DNA of 64,000 bases from JACMLD01 sp039916305 (GCA_039916305.1 JBDSLR010000005.1:136103-200102), one strand, 5' to 3'; shown: positions 1 through 9,375, counted from the first letter of the stretch. Notes: generated by a model not told the origin, from the letters alone. A program made the numbers and translations.

Positions 1-515
1 AAACCGGCTGGCGTATTTATGATATAAAGGCCCGGATAGTGCTGGACGAATTTGCAATTGACCGTTCACTGAATTATTCTGCAAAAGGTCTGAACCCGGT
101 AGCAGCTGCCGCCGGATTGATCAACCGGAAAGAAGCGGTTAAAACAGCGGGAAGTCAAACCGGCCAGGCATATGCGCAGCGAATTCTGCCTTATTGGATT
201 CGCGTGAACCGGGACTATTATGTAAAAGGATCAGATAATTTTACCGTGGGTACCCGTATGGCCCGCACCGGTAACTGGAAGGGTGCAGAAGAAAAATGGC
301 TGAAAGAAACCAGTAATACAAGCGGCAAAATAGCAGGAAGGGCCTGCTACAATATGGCTATCATTAATGAAATCAACGGTGAACTGGACAAAGCCATTGA
401 GTGGGCAAAAAAATCCTACGAGCACTATAATAATCACCTTGCACTTGGCTACATAAATATCCTGAAGAACCGGAAAATGAACGACAATATTTTAAATGAT
501 CAGGCAAAACAATAA
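1..515 (+). CDS. DUF6340-like protein with C-terminal TPR-like helices, 5' truncated
   Basis: The reading frame is open from the first bases of the window, so the true start lies upstream; a GTG at 39 is only an internal codon. The visible 171 residues begin with a GWRIYD stretch followed by an alternating region, then two helical repeats around NWKGAEEKW and ELDKAIEWAKKSYE that look like tetratricopeptide repeats. This arrangement resembles the DUF6340 family of Bacteroidota lipoproteins of unknown function; the signal peptide would be in the missing part. The family call is from memory of the pattern and only moderately sure; the TPR-like end is clear. A hairpin terminator follows the stop codon. 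Confidence 0.6.
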   Translation, partial: TGWRIYDIKARIVLDEFAIDRSLNYSAKGLNPVAAAAGLINRKEAVKTAGSQTGQAYAQRILPYWIRVNRDYYVKGSDNFTVGTRMARTGNWKGAEEKWLKETSNTSGKIAGRACYNMAIINEINGELDKAIEWAKKSYEHYNNHLALGYINILKNRKMNDNILNDQAKQ

Positions 516-540
516 GCTGTCAAAAATCAATTGTATAAAA

Positions 541-568
541 ATGCTCCGCCAGACACGCGGCATTTTTT
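541..568 (+). terminator. Rho-independent terminator after the DUF6340-like gene
   Basis: ATGCtCCGC and GCGGCAT form a stem with one bulged base around a 7-nt loop, followed by six T residues. It lies 26 nt after the stop codon of the upstream gene. Confidence 0.65.
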
Positions 569-619
569 GTATGGCGCTGGCGGGTGGTATTTTGGCCGTT
601 CCTGTTTCCGTCCATCGGT

Positions 620-1801
620 TCATTTATAATCCAGGGGCAGCATAGCAGCTATTTTTTCGCTCCAGGCCCAATAGCCATAACTCATTAAATCCAGCGGCAT
701 ATAATAATTACCCCTGGCATCTACCAGCACGGACTGGCCAGTGGGTAAAAAAACAACCGAGCGCTGGTGAAAGGGTGGCCGGTTTTCGTGGGCGTATTGC
801 ACATAGGCAATATCTTCTTTTTCTTTCTTATAGGTAATGTAGAGGTAGTTGTTAAAAAACAGGCTTTTGGTGGTGCTGTCAAAGGCAGCCGTCAGGCTGT
901 CCGCGGTAAGTAAATCCTGCCCATATTTCTCGAACATATCCGGCTGCCGTAAAACCCGTTCGTAATAATCAGTGGAGTCTTTACCTATTATACCACTAAG
1001 CATAGTTTGCCGGTATAATTTTTTTACCCGGTCTTTTTCTATGTTGAGCGTTTTTACCAATCGTCTTACTTCAAAACCTTCTTCTGCCAAACGGTCCTTG
1101 TATAAGCTGCTCATAAAATGCGTAATGGAACCATTGTAGGCTTTCTCCCTGTTTTTTACCTGCTTTTCTTTGGGCGCTTTTTCGTGTAGGTTGGTAAACA
1201 AAGAATACCCATAATAGGTGAGGGTGTGCGCTTTGAAATCGAAGGTAAATCCTTCCAGTTGGTACTGGATGCTGTAACCCAAAGCTTTGTTTTCTATCAG
1301 CAGGGGTTCATCTGCAGTTACCGTTAACTGGTTTCTCTTTTTTGAATTGCGGAAACGCAGGGCCTTGTAATTTATGATGCTGCAATCTTGTGCATAGTCT
1401 GAAGTACCAATAAAATTTTCCGTAAAGAATTTGCCCCATGTTAACCACCCGTCTTTTTCAACAGGCTCCACCACTACAGTTTGCAACTCCTCCGCTTTGG
1501 CCTGCATTTGTATTTGTATGCGCAAAGGCAACTGGCTGGCTTTATACGTATACACCTGCGTTTCATAACCAATGGAAGAAACAACCAGCTCATAAGTACC
1601 CACCGGCACATTGGTCAATTCAAATTCCCCGGTGGCATTGCTGACAGTGCCCCGGGAGGTATTGGTGATAAATACACTTGCATTGGGTATGATGGCATTG
1701 GTTTCACCATTCACTACTTTTCCTTTAATGTAGTTGGAAGATTGGGCCATGGCGGGAGCAGTGGCCCAGAAAAGCAATAAAAAAGCCGGTATATATTTCA
1801 T
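620..1801 (-). CDS. Secreted carboxypeptidase-like regulatory domain protein
   Basis: A frame of 393 residues starting at the ATG at 1801, which opens directly on a signal peptide (MKYIPAFLLLFW...AMAQ); a longer frame to 1840 would put a charged stretch before the signal, so the shorter start is chosen. Residues 25-105 form a CarboxypepD_reg-like beta-sandwich (IKGKVVNGETNAIIPNAS, then GTVSNATGEFELTNVPVGTY), the domain that in Bacteroidota precedes outer-membrane or surface proteins. The remaining 280 residues have no recognised family but are rich in aromatic and charged residues like envelope proteins. It lies 48 nt downstream of the aspartate kinase gene on the same strand and could be co-transcribed. 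Function unknown beyond an exported envelope protein. Confidence 0.8.
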   Translation of the reverse strand: MKYIPAFLLLFWATAPAMAQSSNYIKGKVVNGETNAIIPNASVFITNTSRGTVSNATGEFELTNVPVGTYELVVSSIGYETQVYTYKASQLPLRIQIQMQAKAEELQTVVVEPVEKDGWLTWGKFFTENFIGTSDYAQDCSIINYKALRFRNSKKRNQLTVTADEPLLIENKALGYSIQYQLEGFTFDFKAHTLTYYGYSLFTNLHEKAPKEKQVKNREKAYNGSITHFMSSLYKDRLAEEGFEVRRLVKTLNIEKDRVKKLYRQTMLSGIIGKDSTDYYERVLRQPDMFEKYGQDLLTADSLTAAFDSTTKSLFFNNYLYITYKKEKEDIAYVQYAHENRPPFHQRSVVFLPTGQSVLVDARGNYYMPLDLMSYGYWAWSEKIAAMLPLDYK

Positions 1802-1849
1802 ACCGGCTAAAGATAATTCAAACTTATATTTTGAACCCATTTGTCGCTG

Positions 1850-3172
1850 TCAATCCAGGCTAAACAATCCCTTGTTCAGTAACTGGAGGGTCTGCGTTTT
1901 ATATGCAGCAGGAATCAGTACGGATACATTATGCGGACTGCCGCCATAACTCACCATGCGTACCGGAACAGGCTTGAGTGCTTCAAATAATTTAGCCAGC
2001 ATGTTTTCTGTAGTAGCCAGTTCATTGCCTACAATAGAAACAATGCTTTGGTCGTGATCAATTTCAGTATTGCCAAAAGGTTCCAGTTCTTTCAGTATTT
2101 CTTTTAAATGCAGGGTGCTGTCGATGGTTAATGATACCGCCACTTCAGAAGTAGTAATCATATCAATGGGCGTACGGTATTTTTCAAACACTTCAAATAT
2201 CTTTCTCAAAAAACCATAAGCCAGCAACATGCGGCTGCTTTTTATTTTAATAGCAATGATGCCGTCTTTTGCTGCAATGGCTTTAACGCCGTTACTGCCG
2301 GCATGCTGTGTAATCAGTGTGCCTTTTGCTTCAGGCTGCATAGTATTAAGCAGCTTTACGGGTATTTTATATTGCTGTGCAGGCCAGATAGAAGCCGGGT
2401 GTAAAATCTTAGCTCCAAAATAAGCAAGCTCAGCCGCTTCATCAAAACTCAGTTGTTCAATGGCGCGGGTTTGTTTTACTACACGCGGATCATTGTTGTG
2501 CATGCCATCTATATCGGTCCAGATTTCACATACACTGGCGTTGATAGCTGCTGCAATCAGCGAAGCACTGTAATCACTGCCACCGCGTTTCAGGTTGTCC
2601 ACTTCACCCCGCGCATTACGGCTGATATAACCCTGTGTAATAAATAATTTTTTCGATTCAAACTGTTTTAAAAGCTGGGCCAGTTTCACTTTAATGCTGC
2701 CTATCTGCGGTTCGTCATAACTGTCAATGGTCATGAAATCAAGTGCTGGCAACAGCTGGTGGTCAATACCCTTTTCTTCGAGGTAGATGCAAAACAATTT
2801 GGTGCTCAGCAATTCGCCCTGCGCCAGTATATCTTTATTCAACGCTTCGTTGAAAGAAATCTTCAATATAATAGTAAGAAATTCAAAATGCTCAGCAATA
2901 ATGGCTTTTGCTTTTTGTAGTGCGGTGTCCGTCTTTACCAGTTCGGAAATAAACTGGTGGTAGTGGGCTTCCAGTTTATCAATCTGCTGGCGGGCAGCTT
3001 CTTTTTCGCCTTTGCTTAAACTATCGCCAATGGCTACCAGTGCGTTGGTGGTGCCGCTTAATGCGCTCAATACAACAATGGTTGGCTCGTCGTCTCTTGT
3101 AACCAGTTGCGCCACCTGGTGCATCCGTTCAGGCTTACCTACAGAGGTACCGCCAAATTTCATGATTTTCAT
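1850..3172 (-). CDS. lysC: Aspartate kinase, monofunctional
   Basis: Phosphorylates L-aspartate with ATP, the first step towards lysine, threonine, methionine and diaminopimelate. The 440-residue protein opens with the kinase signature KFGGTSVGK at residues 5-13 and carries the RGGSDYSA motif near residue 195 that binds aspartate and ATP. The C-terminal 140 residues are two ACT-type regulatory repeats (IKSSRMLLAYGF and IVSIVGNELATTENM), the site of feedback inhibition. Length fits the monofunctional Bacteroidota enzyme and not the ThrA fusion, since no homoserine dehydrogenase domain follows. No other amino-acid biosynthesis gene is adjacent. Confidence 0.95.
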   Translation of the reverse strand: MKIMKFGGTSVGKPERMHQVAQLVTRDDEPTIVVLSALSGTTNALVAIGDSLSKGEKEAARQQIDKLEAHYHQFISELVKTDTALQKAKAIIAEHFEFLTIILKISFNEALNKDILAQGELLSTKLFCIYLEEKGIDHQLLPALDFMTIDSYDEPQIGSIKVKLAQLLKQFESKKLFITQGYISRNARGEVDNLKRGGSDYSASLIAAAINASVCEIWTDIDGMHNNDPRVVKQTRAIEQLSFDEAAELAYFGAKILHPASIWPAQQYKIPVKLLNTMQPEAKGTLITQHAGSNGVKAIAAKDGIIAIKIKSSRMLLAYGFLRKIFEVFEKYRTPIDMITTSEVAVSLTIDSTLHLKEILKELEPFGNTEIDHDQSIVSIVGNELATTENMLAKLFEALKPVPVRMVSYGGSPHNVSVLIPAAYKTQTLQLLNKGLFSLD

Positions 3173-3256
3173 TGTTCCCCCCCAATTCCCGTAAACTACA
3201 GGAGTTCTTTAAGTTAAAAAATAATTTGGGCAGCAAAGATATAAAAACAGTTAATA

Positions 3257-3328
3257 GTTCATAGTCTTTAGTTCTTAGTCAGTGCGACCGGCAAATGAAC
3301 GCTGAACTAAGAACCCGGAACTATGAAC
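3257..3328. repeat. Long imperfect inverted repeat of the GAACTATGAAC type
   Basis: The left arm GTTCATAGTctttaGTTCTTAG and the right arm CTAAGAACccggAACTATGAAC are complementary except in the centre, about 26 nt apart. The right arm overlaps the end of the Ldh-family gene on the minus strand. The same words recur at 10311-10347, so this looks like a dispersed intergenic repeat that can also act as a stem-loop at the 3' end of transcripts. Confidence 0.6.
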
Positions 3329-4398
3329 GGGATTTGAAACCTTTCCCCCAAATCTTCCAGGTCTTGTGTTACCGCATTTAATAAAGGAATGCCGGTTTGA
3401 AGGCGTTCGGCTTCCGCTTCCCGTTCAGGATCGCCGGGTATAAGTACGGAAGGTTGGCCTGGCGTGGTTTTGGCTGACCTGAAACGCTGTATCCATTGAT
3501 CCATATGCATTTTAAAATCACTGGCAGGCCGGAATGCATCAATGCGCATGGCGCCAAAAAAATGGCCGATACCCTTGCCCGGTTGATTCTCGGGCATAGG
3601 TATGTATGCAGGAAACGGTGGCACCCAGGGCCCGTAATTAGCGCCGCTTAATACGGCGGAAAAAATATCTACTACCGAACCAAGCGCATAGCCTTTATGA
3701 CTACCATGCTCACGGTCGCCACCCAGGGGAAGCAATGCGCCACCGCCTTTTAACTCGTGCGGATTGGTAGATGAGTTGCCATCCTTGTCCTGTATCCAGC
3801 CACTGGGTGCATGCTGGTTTTTGCGTTGCAAAATTTCCAGTTTGCCATTGGCTGCGGTGGTGGTGGCCAGGTCTGCCACAAACGCGGGTTCCGTACCAGC
3901 CGGTATGGCCACACAAATGGGGTTGGTACCCAGCATGCGTTCTATTGAAAACGTGGGTGCCACCAGGGCGCTGGCATTGGTCATTGCAATACCAATCATA
4001 TCATGCTGCAGGGCCATCATGGCGTGGTAGCCGGCAATACCAAAATGATTGGAATTGCTTACACTTACCCAGCCGGTGCCCACCTGTTTTGCTTTATTAA
4101 TGGCTACCTGCATGGCAAAGGGTGCCACTACAAGGCCCAGTCCGCTTCCGCCATCCACCACAGCGGTAGAAGGCGTTTCATGAATGATTTTGATATCGGG
4201 CGCCGCATTTACCCGTTTCGCTTCCCATAAACGTACATAACCACTTAGCCTGGCTACGCCATGAGAATCAATACCCCGCAAATCAGCAGCTAACAATGCA
4301 CGTGCTGCAATGGCCGCGTCGCTTTCGCTGCAGCCAATCTTTTTGAAAATGTTTTCTGTAAAAGCAAGCAGTGTTTTATAAGGAATGATGTGCTCCAT
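3307..4398 (-). CDS. Ldh family (malate/L-lactate dehydrogenase type 2) oxidoreductase
   Basis: A 363-residue NAD(P)-dependent 2-hydroxyacid dehydrogenase of the malate/L-lactate/ureidoglycolate/sulfolactate dehydrogenase fold, which differs from the Rossmann-type lactate dehydrogenases. Family marks are RGIDSHGVARL near residue 39 with the catalytic His, VSVSNSNHFGIAGYHAM near residue 107, and GTNPICVAIPAG near residue 157. Substrate cannot be read from sequence; malate, lactate, ureidoglycolate and 2,3-diketogulonate enzymes share these motifs. It is transcribed towards aspartate kinase but separated by 134 nt containing an inverted repeat, so an operon is doubtful. Confidence 0.9.
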   Translation of the reverse strand: MEHIIPYKTLLAFTENIFKKIGCSESDAAIAARALLAADLRGIDSHGVARLSGYVRLWEAKRVNAAPDIKIIHETPSTAVVDGGSGLGLVVAPFAMQVAINKAKQVGTGWVSVSNSNHFGIAGYHAMMALQHDMIGIAMTNASALVAPTFSIERMLGTNPICVAIPAGTEPAFVADLATTTAANGKLEILQRKNQHAPSGWIQDKDGNSSTNPHELKGGGALLPLGGDREHGSHKGYALGSVVDIFSAVLSGANYGPWVPPFPAYIPMPENQPGKGIGHFFGAMRIDAFRPASDFKMHMDQWIQRFRSAKTTPGQPSVLIPGDPEREAEAERLQTGIPLLNAVTQDLEDLGERFQIPFIVPGS

Positions 4399-4591
4399 GC
4401 AGCAAAATAAAGGTATTCATGGCTGTTTCAAAAACCTGTTCTTTGGCAGAAAAAATCATTCTAAAAACAAAACGCATATAGCCAGGGGCAGTGTTTTTCA
4501 ATGGGCATAACTACCATTACCAGAGACTACTTGCTAACAACCTGCATCTGCCCGGCATCCCAGTAAATAATTTTTTTCTGAAAAATAGCTG

Positions 4592-4720
4592 TCATTGCTG
4601 CTGCTGCGTTTTGATAACGTTAAGTCCCTCGCTGATTTTATGCACCATAGGTTTTTCACAATACACATGTTTGCCTTTGTTCATGAATGAAGAAATTTGA
4701 TATACCGGATGTAACACCAT
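4592..4720 (-). pseudogene. Fragment of a Gfo/Idh/MocA family oxidoreductase
   Basis: A 42-codon minus-strand frame encodes KGKHVYCEKPMVHKISEGLN, the hallmark segment of Gfo/Idh/MocA dehydrogenases (the EKP motif with its catalytic lysine), which sits about 100 residues into a normal protein of 330-450 residues. Nothing before or after matches the rest of the family: the preceding residues are unrelated and the frame ends on a TGA just after a run of four glutamines. It is a gene fossil or a recombination leftover and is not expected to fold or act. Confidence 0.7.
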
Positions 4721-4839
4721 TCATTTAAAGTTTTCCGCCGGAAAATATAACCTTAACTAAACGGCATTAACTGCCAGGCAAGTAAATTTATAGTATAATA
4801 TGATATCATCCGGGCGGTTATTTATTTTGTCTTTGCGCC

Positions 4840-4870
4840 AAAAAAAAGAGGCTGGCCATAAGGCCAGCCC
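4840..4870 (-). terminator. Rho-independent terminator of ssb
   Basis: On the minus strand GGCTGGCC and GGCCAGCC form an 8-bp perfect stem around a 4-nt loop, followed by a T run after ctct. It lies 23 nt past the ssb stop codon. Confidence 0.85.
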
Positions 4871-4892
4871 GCTTCAATCTTTATTAATCTTT

Positions 4893-5318
4893 TTAGAATG
4901 GTAAATCGTCAACCGGCTCTGCCATTTGTGATGGTGCATTGTTGCTTACAGATGCTGTTGCTGGTGCGTTGTAACCGCCTTGTGAAGGGCCGTTATTGTC
5001 GCCACGGGTGCCCAGCAACTGTACGCTTAACACGCGCAGGTTTAATGAAGCGGCGGTAGTGCCATCATTTTTGTTGTAAGTCCTTACTTCAGGTATACCA
5101 TCCACATATACCTGTGTGCCCTTACGCAGGTAGGGGGCAATGGCAGTTTTGTCTGTCCAGTAAGCGCATTCTACCCAAACGGTTTTGTCTTTTTGGTTTC
5201 CCTGTGCATCACGGTATTTTTCCGTGTGTGCCACATTAAAATTGATTACGCTTTTACCATTTACGGTGTTTGTAACGCAATCCTTACCCAGGTTGCCGAT
5301 AGCTTGTAACTTAATCAT
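4893..5318 (-). CDS. ssb: Single-stranded DNA-binding protein
   Basis: Binds ssDNA in replication, recombination and repair. The ATG at 5318 gives 141 residues starting MIKLQAIGNLGKDC, the normal beginning of the Bacteroidota SSB; the longer frame to 5414 would add 32 unrelated residues. The OB fold (residues 1-105) holds VINFNVAHTEKYRD and KTVWVECAYW. A Gly/Asn/Gln-rich linker follows and the protein ends with the acidic tip DDLPF, the docking peptide for exonuclease I, RecO, PriA and other partners. It is a single gene with its own terminator. Confidence 0.95.
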   Translation of the reverse strand: MIKLQAIGNLGKDCVTNTVNGKSVINFNVAHTEKYRDAQGNQKDKTVWVECAYWTDKTAIAPYLRKGTQVYVDGIPEVRTYNKNDGTTAASLNLRVLSVQLLGTRGDNNGPSQGGYNAPATASVSNNAPSQMAEPVDDLPF

Positions 5319-5508
5319 ACTTTCTAATTTAGCTGTGTACTTAAAATATTTGTCTGGCAATTTACAGCTTCCTGCAATTGGTACAATGCTAAAAATTGCT
5401 AAATTTATTAACATTGAATGTGCAGAAATTAAATAGCCTTCAGCAGGCCAATTTTTCAGCAGTATTGTACAAAACGCGAAATGGGTTTACCAGTTACCAG
5501 ACAAGCCA

Positions 5509-8088
5509 CTATTCATCTCCTCTTCCGCTACCTGCATCTATATTCCGGCCAAAGAAAATAGCATTCATCATCAGCTTGGTGCCACCCAGCCAGAAAGCCC
5601 TGAAATTGGGGTTGTCTGCTATTGAAATCACCCTGCCCGTACCCACTGTATTTACTATTACGGCTGCTGAATTTTTGATAGCGCTGTAATTTTCTTTGCT
5701 GATGTAACCGCTTTGCAAGGGCATATTGCCGTAGGAAGCAGGATTGGCATAGGGGTTCTTACTTTTTTCCGGGAAAGTTTTTCCGGCTTTAAATAGATAT
5801 ATATAAGGGTGTATATAACCATAAAAAAGCGGATGCGTAAGATCAATACCTGCCCTGAAAATGCCACCATAGTTTTGCTGCGATCCTTCCCGGTCATTTT
5901 TTGAAGCGTACAGCAATGCCGCGCTGCTGTCATTCATCGGGGGTATTTTCCTGAAGGTGATATTGCTGATGCCATTTTGTGCGGTCCATTGTACCGCATC
6001 TTCCAGGCAGATCAGGGTGCCGCCGTTTTGCACCCAGGTTTTTAATTTTTCTTTGTTCAGTTCAGCATAGTTACCGCTTACCATTACCAGCGTATTGTAT
6101 TTGTTCAAATCTACCCGGTTAAACGTGGTTATTTCAAGCTGGCTGGCGGGTATATTAAACCGCTGATCAAGCAGGTGCCATACTTCACCGGCATCGGTAG
6201 GCGTTACGCCCGGGCCTACCAGCATAGCAACTGCCGGCTTGCTGATATTAATAAAGCTGGCACTGCCCAAATCTACACCGGCGGCCGACATACCAGTGGT
6301 GAGCGGGTATACATCCACGCCATTTTTTTCAGCACTTGTCTTCAGCAGGCTGAATAATTTATCTGCATCTGTTTTCTGCAATGCCACCGGTATAATGATG
6401 CTGCCATAATTGAATTTCTTCTTACTACCTGATGCATTGGCTTCAAATGGGCTGCTGGTACATTTGGCCAGTACGCCGCTGTCAATTAATTCATACAGCA
6501 TGCGTGGTGCGTACAATTCATTCCATTCAAATGCATAGGCATAATTGGTTTTATCGCCTTTCATAACACCCATGTACATGCGCACACTATCCACTTTGCT
6601 GCCTTTAACAGCTGCCGTAAATTTTGCAGCATTTAATTCTGCATAGGGCAAGCCAAAAGCCAGCGGCATGGTCCATGCAGTAATATCATAAAACAAACTG
6701 TCCTTGTACGTAAGCGTTTTATCAAAAATGCCCCGCAGCAGACGGTACTGGGGCTGATTAGCCGGAATGATATAGGCGCCGCCTTTTTCAAAATTAAAAT
6801 TGTCAGCAGAAAGGTTGCTGTTCAGTTCATACACTTCAATTTTGTGGCGCAACAGCATTTCTATGAAATGATTGGTCCTGGCTTTATCTGCAGCCTCACC
6901 TATTACCCATGCTTTATTGGTTGCAGTGTTACCTTCCTGCAGCGTCATCTTAAAAAAATCGCGCTGGTAATTCAGTAATTCTTTTCTTAGCACCGTTGTT
7001 GCTTCCAATGTAGACAGGGTAGTGGTAAACTGGTTGCGGATAGTAAAAGGGAAGCGCAATATACCATTACTGGTTTGCTGTGCATGTCCCCTGGAAGAAG
7101 CCTGCTCAAACAAAATGCCGATACAACCCTGTACATCCGGGTAAGTGGATCCTTTACCATAATAGAAATCATCATAGTTTTCTTTAGTAAAATAAAGAGA
7201 ACCTATTCTATCCAGGAACCTGGCATGAAACTCTGCAATCCGCGCAGTCAGCTGCTGGTTTTTTTCTGGCGTTAGCGGGTTTACCCTTGCTGGTACACCA
7301 GGCTGAAAAAAGAAGCTGGCATTGCTGCCCTGCTCATGATGGTCTGTTAAGATGTTGGGGCGCCATGCCTGGAATTTTTTTAAGCGGTGCTGGCTTTCTG
7401 CATGTACCCCCGGCAGCCAGTCGCGGTTAAGATCAAACCAGTAATGATTGAAACGGCCGCCCGGCCAAACTTCATTAAATTCCCTTGAATTGGGATCCGT
7501 TACCAGGTTTTTGCTTTTATGCTGGTTAACCCAGGTAGAAAACCGCTGCAGGCCATCAGGATTAAAAGAGGGGTCGAAAAGTATTACCACGTTATCAAGC
7601 AGCTCATCTATTTTTTTGCCCTGCGCTGCTGCCAGGTAGTAGGCACTTAACAGCGATGCATTGGCACCGCTGGATTCGTTGCCATGGATGGAATGGCCAA
7701 TCCACACAACGGCCGGCATATTATCCGTATTGAGCGAAGCGGATGTAAGTGGATTGCTCAATTGCAGGTGTTGCTGCCGGATATGTTCTATACTATCAAT
7801 GTTTTTTTTAGAAGAAATAATAAGCAGTACTTGTGGCCGGGTTTCATAGGTAGTACCCATTATTTCCAGTTTTACCCGTTCCGGGCTGGCGGCTGCAATG
7901 GCCTTCATGTAATCTACCAGGCGGTCGTGCGTGATATGCCATTCCCCCACATGGTGGCCTATCACCTGCTCTGGCGTGGGTATGGCGGCATTGTAGGTAA
8001 CATCGTTGGGCAGGTAATAGCTAAGTTCTTGTGTAAAGGAGCGGAAACAAATAAGAATTAATACAAATACGATGTGCAATTTCTTCAT
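5509..8088 (-). CDS. M14 family zinc carboxypeptidase, secreted, with C-terminal glutamine-amidotransferase-like region
   Basis: An 859-residue exported protein. The chosen start at 8088 opens on MKKLHIVFVLILICF, a clear signal peptide; the frame extends to 8193 but the extra 35 residues lack export features. The peptidase domain spans roughly residues 45-380 with zinc ligands in HGNE (about residue 135), the NPDG motif (about 175) and DHHEQGS (about 245). The C-terminal 250 residues contain the segments AMLVGPGV and LVMVSGNY and resemble the class-I glutamine-amidotransferase-like domain often attached to these large Bacteroidota M14 proteins. Likely periplasmic or secreted peptide degradation. 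It is divergent from the cyanophycinase gene. Confidence 0.9.
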   Translation of the reverse strand: MKKLHIVFVLILICFRSFTQELSYYLPNDVTYNAAIPTPEQVIGHHVGEWHITHDRLVDYMKAIAAASPERVKLEIMGTTYETRPQVLLIISSKKNIDSIEHIRQQHLQLSNPLTSASLNTDNMPAVVWIGHSIHGNESSGANASLLSAYYLAAAQGKKIDELLDNVVILFDPSFNPDGLQRFSTWVNQHKSKNLVTDPNSREFNEVWPGGRFNHYWFDLNRDWLPGVHAESQHRLKKFQAWRPNILTDHHEQGSNASFFFQPGVPARVNPLTPEKNQQLTARIAEFHARFLDRIGSLYFTKENYDDFYYGKGSTYPDVQGCIGILFEQASSRGHAQQTSNGILRFPFTIRNQFTTTLSTLEATTVLRKELLNYQRDFFKMTLQEGNTATNKAWVIGEAADKARTNHFIEMLLRHKIEVYELNSNLSADNFNFEKGGAYIIPANQPQYRLLRGIFDKTLTYKDSLFYDITAWTMPLAFGLPYAELNAAKFTAAVKGSKVDSVRMYMGVMKGDKTNYAYAFEWNELYAPRMLYELIDSGVLAKCTSSPFEANASGSKKKFNYGSIIIPVALQKTDADKLFSLLKTSAEKNGVDVYPLTTGMSAAGVDLGSASFINISKPAVAMLVGPGVTPTDAGEVWHLLDQRFNIPASQLEITTFNRVDLNKYNTLVMVSGNYAELNKEKLKTWVQNGGTLICLEDAVQWTAQNGISNITFRKIPPMNDSSAALLYASKNDREGSQQNYGGIFRAGIDLTHPLFYGYIHPYIYLFKAGKTFPEKSKNPYANPASYGNMPLQSGYISKENYSAIKNSAAVIVNTVGTGRVISIADNPNFRAFWLGGTKLMMNAIFFGRNIDAGSGRGDE

Positions 8089-8375
8089 GCTGGTAATGTT
8101 GGTAGCCGCTAATTTACACGAATGAGAACGATTGAGCGTCAGCCTGCGAAAATAACTTCTATTATACATTTTCACATTTATCCTGCTCTCCACAATTCCT
8201 TTATTGTATTTCCGTTATTTTTGTTTGATCCGTGTAAAACCACGGAGACACAATGACACAGTGCAGTACGGAAGATTTCTATTATCCGTGCCGCTACCTG
8301 TCAGCAATCTTTTTCTATTGTGTTACAAAATGAAGCCTGCGTAACACCGTGTCTCTGTTGTTTAAATTAATTAAT

Positions 8376-9269
8376 ATGTTCATACCGAAAGGAAAATTAA
8401 TAGCCATTGGTGGTGCAGAAGACAAGGGTACTGATCTTGAAACCGGTGATATCTACCGCAATAACCTCAACTTTTTTGAATTGGGCATCCTGCGCCGCAT
8501 CATGGAAGAGGCGGGCGGCCCCGGTGCGCGCATAGAAGTGGTTACCACAGCATCTACCATTCCCCATGAGGTTGCCGATAATTATTTAAATGCATTTGGT
8601 AAAATTGGTTGTACCAATATTGGGGTTATGAATATCCGCAACCGCGAAGATGTATTGAAACCAGAATATATGCAACGCATACTGGAATGCCAGTGCGTTA
8701 TGTTCAGCGGCGGTAACCAAATGCGTTTAAGTGCCACTTTTGGCGGTACCCGGTTTTTAAAAACCCTGCATGAACGCTACCGCAATGAAAATTTTATCAT
8801 AGCCGGCACCAGCGCAGGCGCCATGGCCATGAGCAGCACCATGATTTATGAAGGCAATGCCACGCGGGCCCATTTAAAAGGCGAAGTAAAAATAACCACC
8901 GGTCTTGGTTTTATTGACAGCGTAATTATTGACAGCCATTTTGAAAAGCGTGGCCGTTTTGGAAGATTGTCGCAGGCAGTGGCCAGCAATCCTTCTGCTA
9001 TAGGTATCGGGTTGGGAGAAGATACCGGTATGCTGGTAACAGAAGGCAATAAAATGGAAGCCATCGGCAGCGGCCTGGTTATTATAATTGATGGGCACGA
9101 CATACGCCACAGTAATATTGCGGATATACCTGAGGGCAACCCCATCAGTGTTGAAAACATTGTTGTCCATTTTTGTGAGAAGGGTAATGGTTACCTGATC
9201 AACGATCGCAAATTTTTAATGGAGGCCAGTGAAGGTGCGCTGATAAAAAAACAGGTGGACGTTGAGTAA
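8376..9269 (+). CDS. cphB: Cyanophycinase (S51 family peptidase)
   Basis: Hydrolyses cyanophycin (multi-L-arginyl-poly-L-aspartate) to beta-Asp-Arg dipeptides. The ATG at 8376 gives 297 residues starting MFIPKGKLIAIGGAEDKG, the usual N-terminus; a GTG at 8349 would add nine residues. Motifs: FSGGNQMRL near residue 115, the nucleophile elbow GTSAGAMAMSS near 145 with the catalytic serine, and GLGF followed by DSHFEKRGRFGRL near 185. No cyanophycin synthetase (cphA) is in the window; DUF3467 is the next gene. The protein is cytoplasmic, without a signal peptide. Confidence 0.92.
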   Translation: MFIPKGKLIAIGGAEDKGTDLETGDIYRNNLNFFELGILRRIMEEAGGPGARIEVVTTASTIPHEVADNYLNAFGKIGCTNIGVMNIRNREDVLKPEYMQRILECQCVMFSGGNQMRLSATFGGTRFLKTLHERYRNENFIIAGTSAGAMAMSSTMIYEGNATRAHLKGEVKITTGLGFIDSVIIDSHFEKRGRFGRLSQAVASNPSAIGIGLGEDTGMLVTEGNKMEAIGSGLVIIIDGHDIRHSNIADIPEGNPISVENIVVHFCEKGNGYLINDRKFLMEASEGALIKKQVDVE

Positions 9270-9360
9270 TTGCTGATTTAGTAATTGCGCGATTTTGAGA
9301 TTTGCGTTGTAACCAGTCGCAAAAGCAATCTCCAGATACCTATATCTCAAAATCAGCAAT
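9269..9360. repeat. Inverted repeat after cphB
   Basis: GATTTTGAGAT at 9291-9301 pairs with ATCTCAAAATC at 9344-9354. The right arm continues with AGCAAT, matching ATTGCTGATT at 9269-9278 with an insertion between the two parts of the left arm. It could fold at the 3' end of the cphB message; there is no clear T run, so it is listed as a repeat and not as a terminator. Confidence 0.5.
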
Positions 9361-9367
9361 ACTGCTT

Positions 9368-9375
9368 TATATTCG
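9368..9375 (+). promoter_or_regulatory. Putative promoter -7 box for the DUF3467 gene
   Basis: TATATTCG fits the Bacteroidota sigma-ABfr consensus TAnnTTTG with one change and lies 18 nt before the ATG at 9394. Other genes here carry the same TAnnTTYG form. Confidence 0.5.

Noticed and set aside
231..437. Minus-strand open frame over the DUF6340-like gene
   Set aside because: Antisense shadow of a clear coding frame, with a composition unlike a protein.
8241..8357. CACGGAGACACA and ACACCGTGTCTCTG pair between the M14 and cphB genes
   Set aside because: Only about seven bases pair in good register; may be a degenerate intergenic repeat but not strong enough to list as a feature.
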